Assembly: GCA_030141585.1 (NCBI GenBank)
Contig: JAQIFP010000004.1
Location: 124,001-188,000, forward strand
Source: Ophryocystis elektroscirrha
Lineage: Eukaryota > Apicomplexa > Conoidasida > Neogregarinorida > Ophryocystidae
Length of the DNA: 64,000 bases
Direction of reading: 5' to 3'
Shown here piece by piece: positions 40,701-50,775 of the stretch. The notes beneath the pieces are model-generated. The model saw only the letters and a program-made list of their open reading frames with translations. It was not told where the DNA came from and made no database searches. The first letter of the stretch is position 1. Every line of letters begins with the position of its first letter. A program made the translations under genes and the position numbers.

Positions 40701-43700
40701 TCTTTTTTGCATATCCTGCAAACGATAAAGCCTCGTAAGTTGATTGCAACAATAATCTTTGTTGCGGGTCCATTGATAGTGCTTCAGAAGGTGAAATTTT
40801 GAAAAATGCTGCATCAAACATTTCGGCCCCTTCTATAAATCCCCCTTCTTTAATGTACATTTTTCCTTCTGTGTCCGGATCTGGGTCATAAAACTCATCA
40901 ACGTCCCATCTGGAACATGGAATTTCAGATATACAATCGGTTGATGACGTCAAAGTATCCCAAAATTTCGTCAGATTATAGCAAGCGTTTGGAAAAACAC
41001 ATGATGCAGAGAGAATAGCCACGCTGTTATTCGATGGTTCTTGTTTTTGTACTTGCGAACAAACAGAAGGACAACTTGACAAAGCTTGATTTTGCTTTGC
41101 ATCTAGTTCGCCAATCAGATAAACTATGATATCATTGAGAGTTGGATAATTGAATATCAGAACAGGCTCTATTTCTAAGTGGAGTTCATTAGACAAAAGT
41201 TCCGTAAATTCAACAGCACCGATTGAATCAACACCATATTCATGTAAAGGTGTATCTAGATCGGGAAGATTTTCACATTTAAGAATAATTTTAGCACACT
41301 TGAATACTGCTGATTTTACTCTTTCCAAATTTGTCACACAGTTATCATTAATTTTATTATAAACAAGGTTATTATGAACGGGTTCAAGAGAACTTTTTAT
41401 TTTACTGGGAAGCTCTTCAAAAGGCGAAGGTGCTAGTTGATCAACAACATTTTCCAATTCTTCAGAATTTTCATCAATGCTCTTATAGTCTTCAATATTA
41501 GAATGATTGCAATCTAATGGAAATTTGCTTGCGTCTTGTGCCAAATCTTTGATTTTTGAAGGAGAGCCAACTTTTTGAAAATTATCTTCTTCTTTATCGG
41601 ACATTAAATTGTGAGGCTTGGTAATTAAGTCTTTAACGAGAATTTCATAGTCAACACCATTATCTTTAGCGTATAAAATTTTTTCCTTAGTGTCTTTTCT
41701 TCGGACTTTTCCGCTACTAGTTTTTAATACTTGATGATGCTGCATGAACCAAATTTTATAGACCGTAATTCCCAATTTTTTAGTTATTTCACCGTTTATC
41801 TCTTTTGCTGCTTTTTCATATTCAGAAGAATTTTTTAGAGACTTAAAGCCAAATGAAGACAGCATGTTTGCGAATTTATGTTGCTGTGGTTTTTTCATTT
41901 CTACAGCAACACCAAGACATTCTTCAGAAACTCCGTTATTTTCAATTTCCAGAGAAAAAGCAACTGAAGAACCTGGTCTTAAACCATCAATCGAATCAAG
42001 ACATTCTTCAATATCTTGAGGAAAATAATTTCTGCCTCTTATTATGATAATATCTTTGATTCGACCGGAAATGAAAAGCTGAGTTTTATGCTTGAAACCT
42101 GCATCGCCAGATTTGAAGTATATAGGATCAGACAATTTTTTCTCTTTTAAAAGGTAACACTGTTGATAAAAAGATTTTTCTGTAATTTCATCACATCTAT
42201 AATAGCCTGGAGATAAAGAAGCCCCCGTTATCCATAATTCTCCAACAAAACCTTCATCAATTTCTTTTTGGGTGTCAGGATTAACAATTCGAACTAAACA
42301 AAAGCACATGTTAAAAATTTCAAGACTATTTATTTTTGATTTATTAACTACCATCTAATGATAATTACCATCAACAAAGTTGCAAGGTATTCCTACACCA
42401 ACAAATTTTGTTAGTTTTCCACATTTGTCTGGGTTTGTGTTTTCATCAATTAAAGTAACTATTTTGTCACGACTTATTTTATCTCCATCGACAAGACAAA
42501 CATATGGTTTTTCTTTAAATCCTGCTCTTCCAGATACAATGAGCGTATTTTCTGCTAAACCATAAGCTGGAAGGAATATGTTTTCTGCCAAACCACAAGG
42601 ACCGAAAATCTACAAATAATATGTAGCATAAAAATATTACTTTCAAGAAATTGTTTATTGTTGAAGCCCTTATAGGTTCCGCTCCACAGAGTAATCCGCA
42701 AATGTGAGATAATTCAATATTTTCGAGAATTTCTTTGGGGGTTCGTTTTGAAACTATTTCATAAGCAAAATTTGGAGCAGCGGCGCAAACACATTCATAG
42801 TCTGACATAGATTTAAGCCAAATATGTGGTTTTCGTATGAAATCAATAGCGGACATTTGATATATGGTTGCTCCAAATAACAAAGGTGCACAAACAAAAC
42901 CTATAAGGCCCATGTCGTGATATACAGGAAGCCAAGAAAAAACTCGCAACCTGTGCCCCGTAATTTTAGAGGAAAACTTGTGTCTTTTGTTCCAAAACTC
43001 AAAAGAAGATAAGAAGTCATAATCTGCAATAGAAAAATCGGCTTCTTCATGGTCAAAACAAGGAACTTTTTCCTTTTTTTTTATTGCTCGGTTAATAACA
43101 CCACGTTTATCCAATTCTGTTGGAAAATCAAACACTCTAATGCAAGCTAGACAATTGTGAAGCAGTGATATATTGGTAACTATCACTCCTTTAGGCTGCG
43201 AGGTCGAGCCAGATGTAAATTGAAGAAAAACAATTTCTTCAGGCTGTAAGGTTGGGAATTTATAATTTGATAAAAAATCTTTAGAAATTGTATATTTCCT
43301 GTTTGTGGGAAACCATTTCAAACGAGACCATGTCTCATTTTTTATAAACTTGCCGAGGGTAGATGTCATTCGACTAAAAACATAATTAATTATTTATATG
43401 TTCACATGTATGAAAGGTCACTAAGAACTATATTTGTATTCGCACTCGAAGTAATATCACAAAATCGTGTAACTTCTGCATAGTTCTTAGACAAGTCAGG
43501 AGGATATACTGGGACCGCGATAATTCCTGAAGATACGCAGGCAAGGAAAGCAACTATAAAATCTAAACCAGGTCGAAAACATCTGAAGTATTAATAGAAA
43601 ATGGTTTGATATTACAGGACAGCACTATCAGAATATTTTAAACCAAAAACATCCCTCATAACAACACATAATTTTCGAACTTCACAATAAAGTTCATGAA

Positions 43701-43935
43701 ACGTTATTTTATGAGTTGCTTCACCCTGAAAAATAAATGGGTCATCAGAAACACTAACATTTATATTCAACCATACTAATGCATGTTCATTTGTATGATT
43801 TAATGCATTTAATTCAAGCTGGTACGCAAAAGGATTGGATTGAAGTTTTTCTTTGAACAAAGATACTATTTTAGGGTTTAAATTATTCAGGTAAGTCAAT
43901 TTGTTTTTGAATGATATGGGAGGCGTTGTTATCAT
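13727..43935 (-). CDS. giant modular type I FAS/PKS: acyl ligase, four reducing modules, reductase, sulfotransferase
   Basis: Six exons (43935-43616, 43582-43406, 43373-42641, 42609-42369, 42293-33485, 33452-13727) total 30,006 nt, about 10,001 codons and 1.1 MDa. Introns are 33, 32, 31, 75 and 32 nt. The last interrupts the KS of module 2, proving that the two long ORFs are one gene. Domain order is AL-ACP / KS-AT(dead)-DH-ER-KR-ACP / KS-AT-DH-ER-KR-ACP / KS-DH-ER-KR-ACP / KS-AT-DH-ER-KR-ACP / R-ST. All four KS have CSS and HGTGT, and all five ACPs have the DS serine. The AL-led, R-terminated plan is that of Cryptosporidium CpFAS1/CpPKS1; I know of no described member with a sulfotransferase. 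The inferred role is cytosolic long-chain lipid elongation and reductive release. The start is the first ATG; an AG acceptor at 43954 leaves an upstream exon possible. Confidence 0.93.
13730..14880 (-). other. megasynthase C-terminal sulfotransferase (ST) domain
   Basis: The last ~380 residues match PAPS-dependent sulfotransferases of the Sulfotransfer_3 type. The 5'-phosphosulfate loop is GLNRSGTTFLQNLM near residue 9682. The core continues with WILKMPFHLF, and the 3'-phosphate site is IIFLHRDPKEVLASW. These enzymes transfer sulfate from PAPS to a hydroxyl. In cis after R the likely acceptor is a fatty alcohol, but an ACP-bound beta-hydroxyl, as in bacterial olefin/curacin pathways, is an alternative. 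No thioesterase follows. The protein stops nine residues after YYESGF. Confidence 0.85.
15000..16100 (-). other. megasynthase terminal thioester reductase (R)
   Basis: Residues about 9211-9578 form an extended short-chain dehydrogenase of the thioester-reductase family. It has NAD(P)H motif TGATGFVG, the serine region FTSTLGQ and the YxxxK pair in GYPWSKWVAEQ. Such domains release an ACP-bound chain as an aldehyde, and some continue to the alcohol. In Cryptosporidium FAS the equivalent domain is the last one; here the chain continues into a sulfotransferase. Confidence 0.88.
16480..22835 (-). other. megasynthase module 4: KS-AT-DH-ER-KR-ACP
   Basis: Approximate residues: KS 6966-7381 (DTACSSS), AT 7400-7698 (GHSVGE, HAFH), DH 7758-8073 (ISDHKVRN; HPSILDGA), ER 8371-8700 (HAGSGGLG), KR 8730-8985 (TGGTGGLA, ANYAAAN), ACP 9001-9084 (GFDSLG). 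All domains needed for a saturated two-carbon extension are present. The KR motif ends in Ala instead of Gly. Confidence 0.9.
22905..28170 (-). other. megasynthase module 3: KS-DH-ER-KR-ACP, no AT
   Basis: Approximate residues: KS 5188-5613 (DSACSSS, HGTGT), DH 5640-5983 (LKGHTIQN; HPGILDSV), ER 6235-6560, KR 6567-6835 (TGGTGGLG, ANYSSAN), ACP 6858-6943 (GFDSLA). The KS ends in GGANCHIIMES near 26893, and the DH N-terminal hot-dog region starts within about 35 residues, so the usual ~300-residue AT is absent rather than degenerate. No frame break is seen there. Malonyl must come from another AT. Confidence 0.9.
28235..34350 (-). other. megasynthase module 2: KS-AT-DH-ER-KR-ACP
   Basis: Approximate residues: KS 3139-3565 (split by intron 33453-33484), AT 3583-3881 (GHSLGE and HAFH, so active and malonyl-type), DH 3938-4233 (FADHKIHN; ELGFLDGS), ER 4455-4786, KR 4801-5058, ACP 5081-5166 (GLDSLG). 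The KR cofactor motif is GGLGDLSG, with Ser in place of the last Gly of the usual GGLGxLG. The Ser/Tyr catalytic residues remain (SSISALVGN, NYSAAN). Confidence 0.9.
34430..41035 (-). other. megasynthase module 1: KS-AT(inactive)-DH-ER-KR-ACP
   Basis: Approximate residues: KS 910-1340 (DTACSSS, HGTGT, KTNIGHLEG), AT 1357-1659, DH 1765-2165 (His in FMDHAIES, Asp in HPAILDGA), ER 2409-2732 (HAATGGVG), KR 2752-3002 (TGGLGALG, INYSAAN), ACP 3025-3112 (GVDSLG). The AT keeps GQG and the malonyl-type HAFH, but its GHSxG nucleophile elbow reads GVGSGE, with Gly aligned to the catalytic Ser (codon 39378-39376). The reductive loop is otherwise complete. Confidence 0.9.
41095..43935 (-). other. megasynthase loading unit: fatty acyl-AMP ligase and ACP1
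   Basis: Residues 1 to about 720 form an acyl-adenylating enzyme of the FAAL type. It shows the P-loop TSGSTSQPKGV, WLPVYHDMGLIGF, GAEPIR, YGLAEN and the C-terminal lysine motif KTSSGKVRRKD. ACP1 (about 812-890) carries the phosphopantetheine serine in GVDSIGAVEF. Such units activate a free fatty acid with ATP and load it on the adjacent ACP without CoA. The 120-residue linker between them is acidic and low complexity. Confidence 0.9.
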
Positions 43936-44568
43936 TTTCAGTTCGACAAACACCTGAAATTACAAATTTTTTAATCTTACTTTTCTAGAAGCAATTCGAT
44001 ATAAAACACTGTCGTTTGTAGCAAAATTATTCAAATCGTTCTTTTAAATAATGTTGAGCAATAAGCCTCTATGAGACATATAGGAGAAAATTTACTGCAT
44101 GCGATTTACAAAGTTAGCTATTCTCCAAATTTAGAACTAATAGAAATGTGCGAAGAGTATAAGATCTATATTGAGTGCTTTCATATGATCAAGTATTCAA
44201 TTTCAGCGGAATTATTTGTATACCTTCCTGCAAAGCTCAACGGTAAATTTAATTTGGAGTCTCTTTAAACAAAACGTTCTGATTCTAATAATGTATCGCA
44301 TAAAGACATATTCAAGACTTTTAAGCTGTTATAAACTTCTATATAATTGTACGCTGCACAGAACAAGATATTTGTAACCTTGTCCAATTAATATCATAGA
44401 AACACATAAGATTAGTCTTATTATTAATATTTCAGAAAACGATGAATTTTACATATAGCTGTTATGAAAATTAAAACATGAAACGTTATGAAATCTATTG
44501 TTTCTCAAACATATATCGATTCTGTGTAATGCTACTAATAAAATCAGATTTTCTTGACTGTTATTCTA
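43936..44568. promoter_or_regulatory. divergent intergenic region between megasynthase and snurportin-like gene
   Basis: Head-to-head starts share this 633-bp stretch. On the minus strand at 43954-43980 an intron-like GTAAG...TTTCAG (27 nt) abuts the open frame before the chosen start, so a 5' leader or exon may be present there. A 65-codon plus ORF (44071-44268) has no domain and is probably fortuitous. Confidence 0.45.
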
Positions 44569-46157
44569 ATGCAAATAACACAGCGTAAATTAAAACCTAC
44601 ACATATAACAGAGAAATCAAATTTAAGAAAAGAACATTTTTTTTTAACTCAAAACAAAAAAAGAAATGAAGCTTTAGATGAAGTCAGAAAAAAAGCTATT
44701 TTTTGCTTATACGAACTCGAGAATAATAGATCTGAGTACAAAGCCTTAGGCTTTTTAGCAAGCCAGCTCATGTACCCTGAATATTTTATCGAGATTCCTG
44801 CGAATTTAGCGCAAGAATGGTATATATATCAAAGATTAGAAGGCACGCGGGCAATATTGATAGCAGAAGATTCATTAGCTTGCATAATATCTAAAACTGG
44901 AGAAGTCATAAAGCTCTTTAAATCGAATCTTTTGACTCAAGGCTGTACTGTATTAGATTGTATATATGTTAATCAACCAATGACAAATGAAAATTTAAGT
45001 AACTTTCCTTTCATACTTGTCACTGATTGTATAACTTGGAATGATTATCAAATTGAAGATTCTTCGTTCGAATGTCGAAAATTTTTTTTGCAATCTAAGT
45101 AAAATTCATGTACAGTTTGATCGTATATACACAATATTTTGAATGTTATTGTAGTCGGTTCATTTACTTAATAGCAATATTTTAGATTTGAGGAAATGAA
45201 TGATTCTTTATTGACAGTCTCCAGATATAATGAGTAATGTAAAATATTGCATATTATTTTGATAGAATCAGAATTAAGTTGGTTGAATTTTTCTCAGCAA
45301 CACCAGAAAATATATCTCGCTTGTATCATGAAATGTATGCTCATATCCATGAAATATTTTACCAGGCCATTAGAAGGTATAAAAGATGGTTTAACATTTA
45401 TTCACCAAGAAGCTCTTTATGTTTCAGGTATATATATGTGTATTTTTTTCAAAATACAGGGGTCTCTCAATTATTTCTGTTGTGGCGTGATGCTAATTTA
45501 AGGTTTGCAGGAACGACTTATTAGCTCTTCAATAGTAGATATCCAATTGACTCATACCTTATAAATGACAAACTTACTATATCAAGTAAACAAGTTGTGA
45601 ATTTACGATTGAGGCTGAAAGATGGTGCACTACTTACATACGGTATGTTTTATAAATTTTTTATAAAATATTTGAATATCTGGACAAAAGTTTTTAATCA
45701 ACTCAGATAAAATAAAAGTTGGTCGTATTGACCCGAAAAATATTGAATCTGTATTGTCTAAACTGCCGCCTACTGGGCATGTTCTTAAATGGCTTAAAGG
45801 ATCATATAAAATCAGTTTGTTGGTGCGGTATGTGCTTTCCGCAATATACTCTTGATTTTTAGAGCAGTATTAAACAGTTTCAATCGAAAAACTGCGAAAA
45901 TTGATGAGAATGAAGGGTTTATGGATTTTACAATAATTGGAAGCCCTTCTCTCAAAAGGAAATTTCCGGACACGTTCAGTAGAATTATTCATCAATATAT
46001 TTTACGTAATAATAAACCGTTTATCACATTAAATGATGTGGTATCTGCAGCTCATACTGGTATATCAAATCAATCAGCTTTATTTATAAATGGAAACATG
46101 CATATCGAGAGTTTCTTAGATTCAGATTCAAGCGATGAAGTTTCAGAATATTGCTGA
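44569..46157 (+). CDS. snurportin-1-like m3G-cap-binding import adaptor
   Basis: Eight exons (44569-45098, 45186-45233, 45266-45322, 45366-45427, 45460-45502, 45536-45642, 45707-45827, 45863-46157) give 420 residues; introns are 87, 32, 43, 32, 33, 64 and 35 nt. A basic N-terminal helix (LRKEHFFLTQNKKRNEAL) resembles an importin-beta-binding segment. The cap-binding fold shows EGTRAILIAEDSLACI, TVLDCIYV, FILVTDCITWNDYQIED and DGLTFIHQEALYVSG. Snurportin carries m3G-capped snRNPs into the nucleus, so this links to spliceosome supply. The C-terminal ~150 residues extend beyond the human cap-binding core, as in plant homologues. The start is the first ATG in frame. Confidence 0.85.
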
Positions 46158-46243
46158 TTTTAAACAGTGGATGCTTGTAATAAAATTATTTTCAATTAAT
46201 ATCTAATGGATTGATTGGATTGAACAGCATGATTAAATAAATA

Positions 46244-48319
46244 TTATTCAATTATTGATAGTGTTTGTTTAATATCGCATAAGCAATGTGAATTCGATTT
46301 ACACATGCTGCTTGAAGTTATAATGCGTCGAAGAGTATTTTGCTTAACATGGGTTACAATGAAATTAATATCAGTTATCAACAATTTTTTATAGTATTGT
46401 TGAAACACTTTTTCTAGATATGTTTCAATAGGGGAACTCTTGTAATTATCACACAAGTTGAAACGATGGAGTGGAAGTAATTTCGTGAACAAAGAAATAA
46501 ATTGATCAGTATTGCAAACAACCTTTTCCATGTACGATTTAGTGATTTTTCTATGTGGCTGAAATCATACTTATACATTATGAAAAGTTACTTGAAATAT
46601 CAGCGAATTTACGGCTAGCTCATTTTGAGTTGTCATTACTACAAATATTTTCGGTGTTGCTGGATAATTGTGCTGCTTTAAAAAACTGTGTTTTAGTCTA
46701 ATAAAATCCATATTATGTAAAAATTCATCTGCCGCACGAGAAACAGAACCAATTGAATACGACCTATTTAACAATAAATTGACCAATTAATTATATAATA
46801 ATTCTTCATTGATTATTATGAACTCACTTTTCATATGGGCATAACTGATCAATATTTTCAAAAACAATTATACAAGGAGCAATTTTGACAGCAAAATTCC
46901 ATATATCCTGTACAGATTTTTCAGTTTCTCCTGCTTTACTTCTTGTTAAACTGCTCGACTCTACTGATACAAAGTTTATTTTACAAATTTGACCCAGCGT
47001 TTTCGCAATATAACTTTTCCCTACAAATAGGTCAGTCAAAAAGGCATAATTTTTGGGAAAAAAAATAACTGTTAACTCAACTAACATGACTAAATTAGTA
47101 TGATCATAATTGTTGATATAAAAAGTGTGAAATCTGTAATGTAAATTACCTGTATTTGTCCCTCCTATTAAACAAACTCCTTTGAAAGAATAACAGTGAG
47201 ATTTTATTGGCTCTATAACTTCGCTTGTCAAGTATTTACATAATTTTGAGTTTCCTATAATATAGTTCGACAAGTCGACATCATCAGAGATGTTTGGCCA
47301 TTCCTTAGCACTGATATAATTGAAAAATGTTTCTGGTTTGTCATATATAAATTTTTTTGTGTTCAAACAAATTTCAAGCAAATTACTATTGATTTCTTCG
47401 CGACTAATCAATTGCCTAAAGAGTATTGAATTAATTAGCTCATAGATCTCAAGAGGTCTGAAACCTTTCGAGCTGTAAACTAGTTCTTTTAAATGTGAAG
47501 CGGATATTTTAGAGCCAAACACAAAATCAAAAGCTTTTTTTCTTTCATAAGAAGTGATTACTTGACTGAGCTCCAAATGATATAAGAAACCGCCAACACA
47601 CGAAGTAATTTGAGGATCTAGCTAAAAAAAATATAATGTAAATCAGTTTTTCGTAAAATTATTGATTTATATATACCATGTTTTTTGAAAATTTGTTTTC
47701 CGCTGCTGTTACCATCATAATCGGTAACTTTTCAGTATTCCATAAATTCAAATAATGCTTGATGCAAGACATAGAAATGTCACTACTTAAATCATATTTA
47801 GAGCCAGATTTTTGATGGATTTTTGAAAAAGTTTTTGCATCCGGGTAGTGAAGCAACACGACAAAATTTTTTGGTAATTTATTTATAAAATCAATTAATG
47901 TGTTTGTCAAGAACTTTAGTTTTGAAGCTAAATCATCAAAGTTGAATATATTTTGATTTATAAAGTTTTGACAGCCTACTATACTGTTTTTTGTTGATAA
48001 GTTTTTAACAAAATTAGTATTCTTTTTATTACAGTCTCTATCCACGGAGAGAAGTTTAACAACTATAACGTGATGCTGTGGGCGTGATTCATAAAGAAAA
48101 TTTAAAAACTTTTCACAGCCGTCCCCTGATAAATCATAAAAACTCAAATTGATTCTTGCCTGTGACAAGTATGCTAAAATAATTTAAAGATGATCCTATT
48201 TCTGATGCATACAAATGGGTTATTACGCAATCAATAAATTCTTCAGCTTCACTACTGTAAATTGGGAACTTGGTTGAATATAAATGAAGCCATTCTTTTT
48301 GTATTGTATTCCAGTTCAT
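46244..48319 (-). CDS. divergent tandem-AAA ATPase (type II, PEX/CDC48-like)
   Basis: Six exons (48319-48227, 48159-47677, 47621-47150, 47020-46828, 46763-46592, 46558-46244) give 575 residues. AAA module 1 is degenerate: no Walker A is visible, though the sensor-like strand PIMMVTAAENK and the helical lid (LVYSSKGFRPLEIYEL) remain. Module 2 has Walker A GGTNTGKS, created only when the 129-nt intron 47021-47149 is removed. A GETEKSVQDIW motif follows, then Walker B IIVFENIDQL, where the usual DE is EN. It ends after sensor 1 (VVMTTQN) without a normal C-terminal lid. Type II AAA proteins unfold or extract partners; the specific role is unknown. The first splice junction (48160-48226) is the least certain. 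Confidence 0.7.
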
Positions 48320-48975
48320 CAGTAATTTACTCTTTGATAAATGTTTACAAGATTAAACAATTTGAGAAATTCAAATTTTAACACAAATAATTAAAAGAGA
48401 ATCAATAAGTTAAATTTAGCTTAAGAAATATTCAATATTATAATCAAAAATCAGAGAATCCATTTGAACCTCTTTATAAATATTATTTGTGTTGCTAAAT
48501 TGAATTCCAGAAATCAATCAAATTTTCTGAATCGCTTTTTATTCAATTAATTATCGTCAATAGTAAATTTTTAACTTTCATTTACAATTTAAAGTTAACC
48601 TGTACTTACCTAGATTTTTGAAAGTAAACCATCATTATTATTATTATTATCTTATTTGGAAACAAAAAAAAAAAAAAATTTAAATATAAACAGTTATGTT
48701 ACTTTGAGCAATAAATTTTAAGTTTGAAAATAGTTTTTAGCAGTACTGCAACTTTGTTGATAGTAATTAATTAAATTATGAAATAGCTATTCTATTTGAA
48801 AATGCACGTTTCTTTCGCAACTAATTTTTCAGATTATAATCTTTAAACTAACTTCCAAAATATATGCTATCTTCATCAATTCAAAATGATCAATTTTTTT
48901 ACTCCTCAAGGGTTTTTAATAGTAGCAGAAGAAAGATCTGATAACAACCTAATACCAATAATAATTGTATTGTTA
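48320..48975. other. AT-rich intergenic stretch with simple repeats
   Basis: 656 bp between two minus-strand genes. It holds an (ATT)5 microsatellite at 48634-48650 and a 14-16 nt A run near 48664-48678. No supported ORF or structured RNA was found. It presumably contains the AAA-gene promoter and the BAH-gene 3' leader. Confidence 0.5.
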
Positions 48976-50775
48976 TTACTTCGAAGAAAATTTAGATTCA
49001 CACAAAATCGTGTTCAGTATGCATTCGGTTTCATTTGAGCACAAGATCGGAGCTACTTGATTAGTCAAAAAGGAAACCTCAGCGATTAAATCAGGATCTT
49101 GCTCACAATGTAAATTTATTCTTAGATTTTCATGGTCTTGGGAATAATATCTTGTAATTAAACTTTGATATTTTTCAAAAAAGTTTAATATGTCGAATTT
49201 TGAATTATTAAGTTTAATTTTTACTGATTCTGTGAGCAAAATAAAAAGTACAAATTCTAACTTGATTTAGGTTTCAATAATTCGTTTGGTAATGTGTTTT
49301 GACTTGGTTCATTTAAAAGTGTTTCACTGTCTTCTACAAAAGGTTTTTCAAGACCTTTATGTGTTTTTTTTAAAATATGATTACTATCAGTATCAGATTG
49401 AATCAAAACTTGCTGCTTAAAGTATTTTTGAGCTTCCTCTAATCTTCTTTTCTTCAAATTTTCTGGAGCTAAGTCCTATTTTATTTACACTTAAATCATC
49501 ATTTATATGAAATAATTAACGCATTATATTATGCAGTAAACTATTTTCGATGCTTACTTTAATTTCAGAGCGAATTAGAGTTGAAACATGCAGTTCTTTG
49601 GCTAATATTTTATAACGAAGCTGAAAACTACTATCTCTTTTTAAATTTTGAAAAATTTCATGTAACTTTTGATATATTTTTTTAGCATTCAACTTGTTTT
49701 CTAAAACATAGTTATCAAACTCAATAAAAAATTCATCACAAAGAGCCTAAATAAATACAAATAAGTTATCAAAATTTTTACTTTTGTATCTGGATAAAGA
49801 ATAAGCTTGTCTTTTTTCATGTCCTCTTCAAAGCAAATATCAAATAATGAACAAAATCTCTGTTGCCTCGTAAACTTTTGCTTATTCTGTAAATTGGCAG
49901 ATCCAGTCTATAATTTGAAAACCTTTAATAGTAATGATTATTACTTCGCCAACAAAGTCTGGTTCTGAAGATTCTAAGTTCCGGTTCATTCGTTTTGTAC
50001 TTGAACTTTCTTTGGTCAAGAATGCACAGGACGGACAGATCATTGAAATATCTTCTTGGTTAATTTGTAGTTTTAAGCGAATACATTTGGAATCAAAAAC
50101 ATTTTCATATTCTATACAGTCTCCTTGTCTAGTTTCAAACCGCCTCAAACATTTTGTACAATGATAGTAAAGTCTTTCTGGGTTTTCTGGAATAAGTGTG
50201 GTTCTAGGCGGCATTTTATCGTCTTGTAAAGCAATGGATGCATCAAATTGAACAGAATTCTGTATACACCATTTTTGAAATTTCAAAGAAGGTCTATGAA
50301 TAACATTTTCTAGTGGAGGAGTAAGAATTTTGGCGTCAATGTTAATTGTTTGTCGATAGTACCAGCACCTATTGGGCTCTAGAATTCTTGCACTATCTGA
50401 ATTTGCTTGTTTATAAGTATAATTTGATGAAACAAGTTCTTGATACTCAGACAACGTAAATACGTAAACTTCCCATTTTATACTATTAACGGGATTCCAA
50501 TCAACAGCGGAATCTCCTCGATTACCACTTAAAAAAACTTCCCTCGAACCATATGTATTTGGATCCAGATTATTTAATCCATAATCTCTAATATAATCTT
50601 TCGGATGCCAAAGCCATTCACACTCTACCTCGGAAGGTAGATCCATTTCATATTTAATTTCTGTGATTTTTGCAATCCAAGGTTTTTCTGCTGTGTCTTC
50701 CGATCTAAGTTCTACAAACATTCCTTCGTATATTTTACTATAATCTATATTTTCTTTTAAATCGAGCATTTTCAA
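48976..50775 (-). CDS. BAH domain / zinc-binding / TFIIS-central-domain chromatin protein
   Basis: Five exons (50775-49945, 49907-49782, 49746-49558, 49475-49262, 49229-48976) with introns of 37, 35, 82 and 32 nt give 537 residues. The BAH domain spans about 15-130 (IYEGMFVELRSED ... EVECEWLWHPKDYI ... KWEVYVFTLSEYQEL). A Cys-rich segment near 205-255 (YHCTKCLRRF ... MICPSCAF) fits a PHD-like zinc finger. After it, residues ~285-400 resemble the TFIIS central three-helix domain (KIYQKLHEIFQNL ... LAPENLKKRRLEEAQKYF). BAH and TFIIS-M domains connect chromatin or histone marks to transcribing Pol II; a reader role in transcription is inferred. The last exon is acidic with no known domain. Confidence 0.82.

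Noticed and set aside
42294..42368. Frameshift or pseudogene signal in the acyl ligase
   Set aside because: A 75-nt GT-AG intron restores the frame, and total coding length becomes divisible by three. Exact ends are less certain than for the other introns, but decay is not needed.
44071..44268. 65-codon plus-strand ORF upstream of the snurportin-like gene
   Set aside because: No domain, no splice sites leading into the next gene, and it lies in a divergent promoter region.
46824..47576. Single uninterrupted exon across the AAA module 2
   Set aside because: It would place 43 foreign residues inside the P-loop. Splicing 47021-47149 gives a standard GGTNTGKS.
48634..48650. (ATT)n run as a functional repeat
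   Set aside because: It is short and common in DNA of this composition; there is no sign of an array or CRISPR-like spacing anywhere in the window.
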